From positions 17,398,944 through 17,462,943 of the forward strand of contig JABAKD010000020.1 of assembly GCA_012845835.1 (NCBI GenBank): a stretch of 64,000 nt of DNA. Reading direction: 5' to 3'. Positions 11,711 to 22,400 of the stretch are shown here, piece by piece; positions within the stretch are counted from its first letter, which is position 1; the number at the start of each line of letters is the position of its first letter. The notes beneath the pieces are model-generated. The model saw only the letters and a program-made list of their open reading frames with translations, was not told where the DNA came from and did no database searches. The stretch comes from Undaria pinnatifida (taxonomy: Eukaryota > Sar > Phaeophyceae > Laminariales > Alariaceae). Both the position numbers and the translations under genes were made by a program.

Positions 11711-13925
11711 TCACTCTCTTGGACACGACGACCCCCTTCCCCCCCTCCCCCTTCCCCCCCTCCCCCCACCCCCCCTTCCCCCCTTCCCTTTCCCCTCTCC
11801 CCCCTCCCCCCCTGCCCCCCTCCCCCCTCCCCCCCTGCCCCCCTCCCCCCCTCCCACCCCCCCTCCCTCCTCTCCCCCTCCCCCCCTCTCACCTCCCACC
11901 CTCCCCCGCCCCCGCCTCTCCCCTCCCCCCATCCCCGCTCCTCCCCTCCCCCATCCCCCCATCTCCCCTCCCCTCCTCCCCCCTTCCTCCCTCCCCCGTC
12001 CCCGCCTCCCCGCTCCCCCCTCCCCCCCTCCCGCCCTCCCCCCCCTCCCCATCTCCCCTCCCCTCCTCCCCCCTCCCCCCCTCCCTCCCTCCCCACATCC
12101 CCCCCTCCCCCCTCTCCCCGGCCGCTCAGAGATGCCGACGGTGGATGGCGCTGCCGCAGTCTTTGCGCGTCGCTCTGCAGCTTTGCGTCTCTCCGTTTCA
12201 TGCCAATTCCGCATGAACAACTCGGCTCCTTCCTCTACTCGATGAAACCATCTGCCGGCCTTCTGAGCAGCCTTTCGCCACCCTTCGAATTTCATTGCAA
12301 AAACCGACATATCCTTCTTCAGATGAGCCATCCAGTCCTTCTCTTGCCCCCCTGAGTAGCCCTTACCCCCAACAAGCTCCCCAAACACCACCCTCTGTGG
12401 CAGACGCTTCTCCCCCATACTACGTGCTACGAATCCCGCAAACAATATCCTCCGTTTGCGTACTATCGCCTCTATGCTCTCGGAAGCTGCCTTGGCAAGC
12501 GCGTCGACGTACGATAGGGCGTGGTCGTCGCGCTTCCGTTTCCGCCATCCAAGGCATCGGAGGAGCATGGAGTGCTGAACCCGTTGTAGCCTGTCATAGT
12601 CAGGCTTGTTCGTGCTCCACGTCATGCAACCGCAAAGCAGTGTCTCGACCACCACAGCTTTCAGCAACCGCACCTTCAACCGTAAGCGCACACCCGGGCG
12701 ATCATAGATTTCCATCTTGTACCGCTGGAAGCACGCCCAGGCCCTCTGAAGACGCCGCGCTATTCCAATGCTAAGGTCTCTGTCTGCGGTGATAGCCCCG
12801 CCCAAGTACACAAACAAACTCGATTGTTTGTTTGTATACCTGGCAGGCTGCATTGATTGTGAACGACACCTTCCCCCCGCCTTTGGTTTGCAGGCACATA
12901 ATCTCTGCTTTCGCCTCGGAGACCGTAAGCCCGAACGACGAGCACGCAGTCACGATCACCGTCATCATCCTTTGCAGCCCTTCTGATGATCGCGATACGA
13001 TGCCCGCATCATCCGCGTACAGCGTACCCCACAATCTCTGCACCTTCTCCCCCTCCTTCCCCCTTCCGCCCGTCGACTTTGCCTGTTCGTGAAGCGCCCT
13101 TCTTCTCGCCTTTCTCCTTTCGTTGGAGCTGCACCATGTTGTCCGTGATGGCTGCATCAGCAAGGAAGCGTTTCTCGGCCACACGCAGTACCGCCGTGCA
13201 AAACATGTTGAATAGCAGTGGCGCGAGCACGCATCCTTGCCTGAGACCTTGCCCACGTCGAACTTATCCGAGCACTCTCCATCATCCAACCGCACGCATG
13301 CTTGCATGCCGTCGTGGAATTGGCGGATGGCGGCGAGCGTTCTCGGTGGCACGCCAAAACGAGCAAGGACATCCCACAGAAGGGTTCGGTCGACGGAGTC
13401 ATGTGCTTTGGTGAGGTCGAATAATGCACAAGTACAAGGGGGTGTCCTTCTTCCGCGCCAGTTCCTGCAGTCGTCGTACTACGAACAACATCATGTCAAC
13501 CGTCGAGCGTTGGGGTCTGAACCCACGCTGTTCCTCCGGCAGAATGTTCTCGCGTTCGCAATAGTCACTCAGGCGACCCGCAATGACTTTGAGGAGTACT
13601 TTGCCGGCGTGAGCTACGAGGGAGATGCCACGATAATTGCCACACTCAGGCCGATCTTTCTTCTGGTGCAGCACCTTAATCGTTGCATCTTTCCATTGTT
13701 GCAGCACGCCACCTCCCCTCCACACAGCGACGATGATATCGTGGAACTTTCCGAGAGTGTTCAATTCTCCTTTGTCGGCCAAAACTTTCAAGAGCTCGGC
13801 CGGGAGACCATCGGGCCCTACCACCTTTCGGTTCGCCAACGCATGGATCGCCTCCTCTACTTCGTACCTAGACGGGACATCGTCCAGTGGTCTGCACGGG
13901 GGCCACTGCTTCAGCTCGTGCACAA
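11711..13925 (-). mobile_element. LINE copy B, 5'-truncated
   Basis: Same family as copy A; homology stops sharply at 13925, the 5' truncation point. In minus order: reverse transcriptase fingers and palm ([36 protein letters not shown] in 13923-13399), a frame change, the catalytic [10 protein letters not shown] in 13352-12771, another frame change, then the C-terminal region (RLQRVQHSMLLRCLGW, LFAGFVARSMGEKRLP in 12853-12126). The 3' end runs into a purine-rich (GGGGAG)-type tract. At least two frame changes make it inactive. Confidence 0.9.
11726..12120. repeat. C-rich/T-punctuated low-complexity tract (GGGGAG on minus)
   Basis: About 400 bp of almost pure pyrimidine on the plus strand. 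All three plus frames read as Pro/Ser/Leu and the minus frames as Gly/Glu/Arg. It forms the 3' tail of LINE copy B or was expanded there. Confidence 0.85.
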
Positions 13926-15424
13926 TATGTCAACGCAACCGCTCGCTTAAAACGACAAATGAAATTCTTCGCACACCTGATACAGAGGAGACGCGGCCCG
14001 AAGATTGTTCAGTATACCGACGGTCAGGATCAGGTTATCGAGCAGCGCCCTTGGTTTTACTGCCGCTCTTCACTCCACATAAGACACTTTGGGCATGCGT
14101 TGGACCCAGTTCGCGGATGCCCAAAACCAATAGCAAAGGAGGTGATGTGGTGGGCGAATGCTATAATAATGATTTGCGCTGCTGCTGCGATTGCCCCGTC
14201 TCTCGTTCTGTTTGTTCTTGCGTTCTTGATTAACCTGTTATTCAGCAACGAGCAACGTAATATATAGTACATTTCATCATATATAATGCTATCGTACATA
14301 GTCTACATGCTACGTACTCTTAGAACTGATGCATCTATCCATATCATATAATACCAGGCGCCACTCGTAAGTAGAAAGAAAAGCTGCGAGTTCACGCAAC
14401 CTACAGACAGGCATGATAGAGACCGAGCGCCGGGTACTCTGCTGCAGCATGATTGATGACATGTTTTTTGGCTGGTGCGACATATGCGCGCATACAATAC
14501 ATACAACATGCACATACCGTGCTCGTATTTATTATACTACTATTATTATTATCGTTACTGCTTGCGCATGCTACATACCTGACTGTGAGATGCGTTCATG
14601 TTTACTAACTGTTGATTACAAGCCGTCTACTACCACACTGCTTACTCTCGATATACTGCCGCGGCCGTAAAAATATGTATACGTACACCTGTAACCTGTA
14701 ACTTCAACCCGGCGATCTGATCGCAAACAAACTCCCTTGCGGCTTTCTTTGATGAGGTTCGGTGAATAATATTACTGATAAGAACGAAAGCCGTTGTTGT
14801 TGGTGTTCCCGCTGTCGTTGTTGTCTTGTTGCGTTGACGATGTCGTGTTGTACGCATGTAAGCGATACGTACGGCGCGGTACGCGTAGTACGTAGGTACG
14901 TGAGCGAGTAGAAATATTTCGTCTATCGTACGTTAAATAAACAAAACAAAAATAAATGGCAACGATAATAATATTTGTATTCGCAAAAAAAAAAGACCTA
15001 TTTCCGACGATTTTGCACCGTCATTCAGAAACCACATACATGACACATGTACGAATTTCAGACAAAAACTGCTCCCTCTCTCTGTCGTCGTACTCGTCGA
15101 ATTTCATTACAACAAACTCAACCAAGCATCCCGCAATTCGATGCGAGTCGACGAGGGAAGAAAGGGCTGAATATAATAAGAAATAAGAAGTCTTCTCGCA
15201 GCTCTCACGAACAAAAAATAAATGAAGGCACACGCGACGTGCACACCCTCTTTAAAAAATGGGGAGGGGAGAAGAGCCTGGTTATTACTCATCATGTACT
15301 TCTTACCATATGTTATTTGCAGTTAATCAGTGACCCTATACAGGCTGGATCTGAGTTACACGTGTTCTACGTACGGAAGAACAGGAACTTAAAGAGAAAA
15401 AAGTGCGACTGCTGTGGCGAAGAT
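13926..15424. other. Right interior of the 8 kb element
   Basis: Begins with an open frame to 14267 containing KFFAHLIQRRRGPKIVQY and ending in a strongly hydrophobic segment (PSLVLFVLAFLINLLF). I do not recognise it. The rest is AT-rich; 15100-15230 resembles the SINE body (GCGAGTCGACGAGGGA). Confidence 0.4.
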
Positions 15425-16680
15425 ATACTGTATTCTTTTCCCCTTACCCCCCTCAACCCCCCCCCTCCAACGCCCCCTCTTTTCCCACCACCCGCACGAT
15501 CGCCTAGACCTAGCACCACGCGTATAACAAGCCCCTACATATATTTGATCTCACAGCCGGATTGTATTTGAATATTATATGTGACCTTGAAACCTCCTAA
15601 AAAACCCTCCCCCCACCCCCCCACCCCCCCTTCTCGCTCTCCCTTGATCAAACGCCCCACCTAAAATCGAAATCCGCCAGATTAATAAACACTTCACGCA
15701 CTGGATATCACCCCATTATCTTTCTAGAGCCATCCATGCCGCTGCTTCCCCCCCCCCCCCGCCCTCCCCCTTCGCCCCCCGCCCCGAACGCCCCCTCCTT
15801 CCCCACCACCCGCACCATCGCCTAGACCTAGCACCACACGTACAACAAACCCCTACATTTATGCCACCTTAAGCCCTTCCCTCCCCCCCCCCCTCCCAAC
15901 TCCCCCCCCCCCCCCCCCGCCCCCACCCCCCACCTCCCCACCCCCCCTCCCCATCCCACCCCCACCTGACGGAGGGCACTCCATTACACACCCCTTCGAA
16001 CACTCCGCCCTCTACTCGCTGATTGTACGACTTACCCCAGGAAATACATGATAAACTGATGCATTCTTTCCAAAACCGTCACATTTATCCTCTTAAAAGA
16101 ATGTATAGTTTCCACGCACAGATTGAGCTGCCCCACCCACCCCACCCCCGCCCTAACCCCCCCCCCCCCTGTGATAAACTGGTGCATTTTTTTTTTTTTT
16201 TCTTCCAAAACCGTCAGATTTATCCCCTTGAAAGATTTATCGCTTCCACGCACAAGTGTTGCCCGCCCGTCCGCCCCCCCCCCTTCCCCCCCCTCCAACC
16301 CCGCTCCCTTTTGATCAAAACCAGGTCCCCACGTCCTTCAAAACTCTGCCCTCCCCTCACCGGTTATTCGACTTACAGGATTAACTTGATAAACGGATGC
16401 ATTTCCTTCTACAGCTGTCAGATTTTGTCCCCCTCAGAAACAAACGGGTTTTTTTATAGTTTCCGCGCACAGACTGACTAACAACACCCTGTTGACCCTG
16501 ATAGGTACAAGTGCAGCTGCTGTAGTTGCAAGGGGAGTCGCCGACCTATATCCTTAATGAGGACACACAAAACCCGTAATACGCGCGATCGGAGTATCAC
16601 ACACAGCTTGCGAAGATGAGTTTCGACAAAATCTTCGATCTCACAGCTAGCTGGAGTGCATTTTCATTTTTTATAATAAT
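15425..16680 (-). repeat. Right inverted arm of the 8 kb element
   Basis: Reverse-complement counterpart of the left arm with the same subrepeats (C-tracts on this strand). Clear matches: 15520-15545, 15700-15745, 15820-15860, 16030-16110, 16190-16250 and the 16370-16680 terminus. Confidence 0.8.
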
Positions 16681-17016
16681 ACCAATAATAGTAAGAGAAG
16701 ATACCGGGTAGATAAAGTAAAAACTCGCACTTGAAATCAATTCGACTTGACGAGTCGACGAGGGAGGAAGAAGGACCTTACTTAGTAGGTGGTAGCACTA
16801 ATTAGTAGGTGGTAGTGGTAGTATATTGTAGTAGTAGTAGTGGAGTTTGTAGTAGTGTAGACTAGTATTAATAGTAGTAGTAGTTGTTGTACCAGGTATG
16901 TGTATTATACTATGTAGTAGTAGTGTAGTTGTAGTAGTTGTTACTGTAGTTGTGCAGTAGTAGTATTATAGTTGCAGTACATATAATAAGTAGTTAGTTG
17001 TAGTTTTCGTTGTAGC

Positions 17017-17104
<88 letters not shown>

Positions 17105-19251
17105 TGTGTGTGTTCTTCTTCTACTCGTCGACATCCAGCACACCCAGTGTCCGTACTGATTCTTCACCCTAGAAAGATCAGCTCTGTGGTCACAAGCTAC
17201 GACACAGAGATAATGCATCGTAATGCATTCGACAACGCAATGTCATGCCCTAGTACTACTGGGTACGACAGGCACAACATACATACGTCAGCAACAGAAA
17301 TACTCGTACATTGATTGGAAGAGAGAAATACGAAATAAACAAAAACAAAAACAAAAACAAAATAATAATAAGAAAACAAATAAAAACAAAGATAAAAATA
17401 AAACAAAAAATGAAACAAACAAAATGAAGGGGAAATCGAAGAAACAACCCAACCGGAAAGGAGAGCCAAAGCTCGGAAAAGAAACATAATAAAATAAAAT
17501 AAAATAAAGTAAAGTAAAACCAAAATAAGATAATAATCCGAACACGAGCCAAAAACCTGGACACGCAAGGAGGGAACAAAGGGGAAAAAGTGGTAGAAGT
17601 AACAGTAGTAGTAGTAGTCTATCTATACTACTAGTAGTAATAATAGGTGGTTTTGGGGTGCTGTGAAATACATTATTATCATTCTCGGGATTGAAAAAAA
17701 AGACGCATACTGCAGCAATTTCAATGCTGCTGCTGTGTTCGTCACGTAGTAGTAGTACACTACTACTTGATTGATTATTACGTGGTATGTGTTGGGACGG
17801 GGGAGACGAGCCTGCTTTTATCACGTACAGAAGTGACCCCGGACCTGAGTCACAACTTATAAAAACTATCTGCTACGAGAGTACACGTATAATAAGGGCG
17901 GGAGAAGGAGAAAGAAAAAAAGTTGAAAACAATAAAAAAAGCACTGCAAAGAAAGAGAAAAAAATAATGGATGAAAAATAAAAACGGAAAAACGTACGGC
18001 GGCTGTAGACTATTAATAATAATAAATAGTGTAATTTATGTTTAGTGTATTTATTATTTTTGTCCCTGTCTGTGCCCTCGTTGCATTCTGTTACCATTCC
18101 ATTCCATTTTCCATTTTCCCACCACCTTCGTTGCTACTACGAAGCTGGGTCCTCTTCTTGTTCGTCGTCTTTTCGTTGATGACCTCGAATAAACAAACAT
18201 AATAATAATGATACGCGCTCGGTTGCACCATAGCATTATGAAACACTCTTCGTGCAAGAAGCAGCAGCAACAGCACACAAAACAATTACAGAAGATACTT
18301 GTGTCGTATTAATAGTACTACTATTTATTAATATTTACTACTACAAACACCCTGTTCCCTTAAAACACAGTCCCCTCTAACGAATAAAACGGGGCGCCAG
18401 GTGGTTTTTGTTTTTCACCAACCACACAACAACACAGACGGGACCGTATTGGCTTGGTTGGCTGGCTTGTTGCTGCATCAAGCTGTAGGTTCTGTCCGTG
18501 GTATTTCATCTTCTCTGCGTGCCTCAGGCTCAACAGACCTCGGCAGCACGAGTTTCATTGTCGACGAGCGCGTATAAACCCTACCTCGTGCGGTTTACCT
18601 TGCTTCATTCAGTCTCCGTGGGTCTTTTTACATCTCCGACTATCCATCAGATTGTCAGATATTTAGGATCTTTACTGTCGAAGTGGATTTCATAGAAAAA
18701 AGGCGTGCTCAGAACTTCAGGGATCCGGGGTTACTCATCGGTGGTTTTTAGACGTGTTTTTTCCCAAGCAAGGCGCTCGTGCGATTGTTGTCCTATCATA
18801 GAAGACCAACCACCGTCGGGGGCTTTCTATTCTGCGGTAGTGCCCACCACGCAAAGAGCTGGAGACTTTTCGGCCCTGTAGCACGGAGAAGGAGGGACGC
18901 ACATCTTTTGGAGGGCGCGCGTGGTGTTGGAGGCGCTTTTTTAGTCGGAAATCTGGATTGGGAACGCCGCTGCACTCTGATAGTTTTTTTGCACGCGCTA
19001 GGAAGGGTGTAAGAGTCGCGTTGGTTTGCAGACGCGACATTACCTTTAGCGAAATCCTCCGCTGTCTCCTCGCGTGCCGAATATTGTTCGGCTTGCTTTA
19101 GTGGCATTGGAATTTTGCGTTATAGCCACCGGCACCTCGTGTGAACCAGGTACTACATAGCTTTGCCTCGGTCGGCCGAGAGGAGAGCATCTCTTCTCTG
19201 GGACCCACAAAAAAGTCACGGCGAGGCTTTGGCGAAAACTGATTGCTCGGC
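16681..19251. other. Simple-repeat-rich region upstream of the Rab gene
   Basis: Contains (TAG)n/(AGT)n arrays at about 16790-17105, an AAAAC-rich tract at 17335-17530, A-rich sequence at 17890-18000, and no gene. The last 300 bp before 19252 are GC-richer and probably hold the Rab 5' UTR and promoter; I see no clear TATA box. Confidence 0.55.
16790..17105 (+). repeat. (TAG)n trinucleotide microsatellite
   Basis: Imperfect TAG/AGT repeats become near perfect at 17010-17100. Open frames here (poly-Val plus, poly-Tyr minus) are products of the repeat. Confidence 0.95.
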
Positions 19252-19470
19252 ATGAACGGTCTTGGCGCGCCGGCTGGGGGCGCCGGCGAGCGAGCGAAAC
19301 CCACGCCGCTGCTGATTCGGATCCTGATGATCGGCGACAGCTCGGTGGGGAAAACGTCGCTGGTGCTGCGCTACGACAAGCGGGGATTTAATCTAAGGTT
19401 CACGACGACGATCGGAGTCGACTACAGCGACCGCCTGCTGGAGCTGGACGGGCGCCAGGTCAAGCTTCAG
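19252..19470 (+). CDS. Rab GTPase exon 1
   Basis: ATG at 19252, 73 codons, Gly/Ala-rich N-terminus, then LLIRILMIGDSSVGKTSLVL and FTTTIGVDYS. Ends GTCAAGCTTCAG|GTACGA, phase 0 (KLQ before IWDTAGQE, the standard Rab junction). Confidence 0.94.
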
Positions 19471-22400
19471 GTACGAAAGGAGTAGGGGGGGCACTCGTGC
19501 GAAGGCCGCAGTGTTTTGGACAAGTTTTGGGGTAGGGCCTGTGTAGGGGTGTAATTTTGACCTTTTCCATTGGGATGCTCGTGATGCGGTGTAGGCTGTC
19601 TGCACGAGTTAGTACAAGGCTGCGTGCTAGAATGGTTCGTTCTCTCTCTCGTGATAACGCGTGTCTCTCTCGAGGAAGTTTGAACACAGACAACACCTGA
19701 TGTTCCGATCCCGACCAAAAACTAAAAAAAGGGCGATTCTTCCAAATGTAGTATCCTCCTCTCGGCCTCACTCAAATCAGCCCCTGCTGCCGGCTGTTGT
19801 TTTTATTTGTTTGGGTACCACACACACATGTTCTGTTCTGACCCAAGGGCTCATGTATGGCGATGCCCAAAAAGTTGCTCGAGCACACGAGCACCCCTCC
19901 CGGCCGGACGCTATCCGATCGATTGCCTCTTTCGCGAGGCTAAGCATGTCCCCCGCGAGCACATGTCCCTGGTGGCGTGTCCATAGCTCGCCCCTTTCTA
20001 CAGAGCCGTCCGGTAAACAAAGACGATGGCTCTGATGTGTACAACAGTTCGGTTGTACCTTTTTTTGTTTTGTTTTCGAATTCGAAGCCTAGTCTTTGAT
20101 GCCCTGGATGAGAGCTCTCTGTCACTTATGTGTTAGACCTGGTACCTGGAAAGGAACACTAGACGGAAGGAGTCCGGGTTGCGTTTGTTTGGCCTCTATT
20201 GCCACGCCGACACCGACCCGGCTCGCTCCTCGGCGCAGCCTGCCACCAATCTAGCAGGTGTGCTGGTGGTGCCCCTCCCTCGCTCACTTGGTGACAAGAC
20301 ATGTACCGTATGACATGATGTACTGCTGCTTCGAGCACGAGTAAGACGTACATATGATTTTTTACTATATGAATGTATACCCTGCTGTGCTTTATTTTTT
20401 GCAAGAAGCATTCCCTTTTCTCACGCCTTCTTTGGAATTATTATTTTTTTGGTCTGCCTGTGTCCACTGCCAGACAGGGCACAGGGAATCCAAGGCAACC
20501 CACCCAGCCCAACCCAGCCCAATGCATGGCGAACGTAATGGACAACACAAACAATGAACGACACACAATGCATCCGTCTGTTTTTCTTTTTTTTTTTGAT
20601 ACCCTGGTATTCCGATCAAAACGATCACAGCTTATACTCTACACCATAGTCTACGCTTTCCGCTTTATTAATATTAATAGTACTGCTGTACCATTGCTAT
20701 GATATGGTGAAGAGAATTCCAAGAGTTTTGGCGAAACGGGCTTTCGACGCTTCGCTTCGCACGCCAACGAGTACGGTGGGCCTGTTACTGTTTTTTTCCT
20801 GTGGCTGCTCGTACGGAGGACGTACGTGCAGAGAGTTCGCCCCATCGCCTACTATTATAGCAGCTGACTAATAGTACCATGGTAGTAGTAGCCCTTGGAC
20901 GCCGGGGTCGAAAATCGAATATCGATCAGAACTTGCCAGCAGATATATGGCTGGACGGCAGTAGTAGTAGTATCCCTACTGAAAAAAGGTACAGCTAAAA
21001 AGGGCTGGTACCTGGTGCTAACCAGTAACAGAAGATAATAAAGTACGCCCCAGCGCCGCCTACTATTCGTAGTAATGTAGAAACCCTTCGACGCTTGTGA
21101 GATGTTGGCGGTCCAAAGTCGAACTAGGCATCGGAACATGTCAGCATATATATCGCTGGACAGCAGTAGCAGCATCAGGTTGTACTAGAAAAAGTCTAGT
21201 CTAGTCTGAAAGGTACCTGGTCCAACATCCAACAGAAGAGAGCAGACAACTCACGCCCCCAGCGCCGATTATTAGTATACTTGTAAAGCATGAGTATTAG
21301 CATGAGTATTAATGGGAGTGTATCCCTTCGACGCTAGAAGTGCTTGACATCGAAAGTCAACGCAGGCATCAGAATGTGCTAGCAAACATTTGGCTTGACC
21401 GCAGTAGCAGTCTAGAAGGTACTGGTACCTGGTACCAACTACCAGGTAGCTATTAATAGTACCAACAGAAGAAGGACAGGCAACGCGTGCCCCCAGCGCC
21501 GCCTTCTATTCGAAGCACTTCGAAGTATACACATAGTGGTGGTGCCAAGTGTGTCACTTATTTATAGGCATCATAGCCCTTCGACGCTGGAACTGTTGGA
21601 GTCGAAAGGCGATTGTAGGCATCAGAACTTGCTTCTTCGAAGCGAATATCAGCAGCAGACGTACTAATTCAGAACAAGATTCAAGCAGTAGCTTAGTCTA
21701 AAAGGTACCTGAGCCTGGCACCAACAGAAGAGAAATACAACGCATATGCGCCCCCAACGCCGCCTAGCGTAGTAGCGGTGGGTAGCCCTTCGAAGCTAAA
21801 TGTGTTGGGGGTCGGAAGTCGAATGTAGGCAACAGAACTTGCCTATCATAACTGGTATATCGCCGATGGACGGCAGTAGGAGCAGTAGACGCACTTCTGC
21901 TGTAGAAACAGGCAACAGGAGAGTCTAAATACTCGTAGTCTACAAGGTACTGGTACCTGGTATTGTACCATGTACCACTCTGTATAGGTGAAAGAAAGCA
22001 GAAAGTGTATATACTTGGTATTTTCCAGTAGACCAAAAAAGGTACAAAAGTCAGAAGAACAGCGGAAGCACCGCGTACGCGAAATCCAGCCAGCCGCCTC
22101 CGTCTGCCTCGCATATTCGAGAATACTCTACGAAAAAGATCGAAAAAAGGAGTGGAGCAGAGTACTTTTAGTACCAGCAGTGGGTGGCTTTGGGCCTCAT
22201 CGAGTTATTAACAGCATGTACTGTTATGAGTGACTACGACACTCTAGAATCCTCTGGATTGATACTCGTATGACAAGAGTAGTTTGTAAAAGAGCGCAAG
22301 CATGCGAGTACCTATCCGCGGAGTTTCTTTAAAATCGGCATGCTTTCAGAGTTCAGAGTCGAACCTTATCGCATCTCCTTTTCACCCCAAAGCGCTTCCA

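Larger units (their letters stand above)
8688..16680. mobile_element. 8 kb element with 1.3 kb inverted arms
   Basis: The left end (8688 on) and the reverse complement of the right end (16680 back) read alike for over 300 bp. They share GTATTATTATA, then ACACTCC, then GAGATCGAAGATTTTGTCGA, and later blocks near 8830-9010 and 16370-16560. Arms continue with matching G-tract subrepeats to about 10030 and 15425. This is a foldback-like or long-TIR DNA element. No transposase was recognised, so the superfamily is unknown. The centre holds a tandem 363 bp duplication, unrecognised open frames and an inserted LINE (copy B). Shorter relatives of its ends occur at 26205-27270, 31817-31870 and 33785-33910. 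Confidence 0.78.

Noticed and set aside
11585-12355. 256-codon Pro/Ser/Leu-rich frame and Gly-rich antisense frames
   Set aside because: All frames stay open because the tract is nearly pure pyrimidine; only the flanking part is LINE coding sequence, on the minus strand.
8688-16680. Polinton or LTR-type virus-like element as the identity of the 8 kb element
   Set aside because: No capsid, polymerase, integrase or LTR features seen; only long inverted arms, and the reverse transcriptase inside belongs to an inserted LINE.
16994-17218. Poly-Tyr and poly-Val frames
   Set aside because: Product of the (TAG)n microsatellite.
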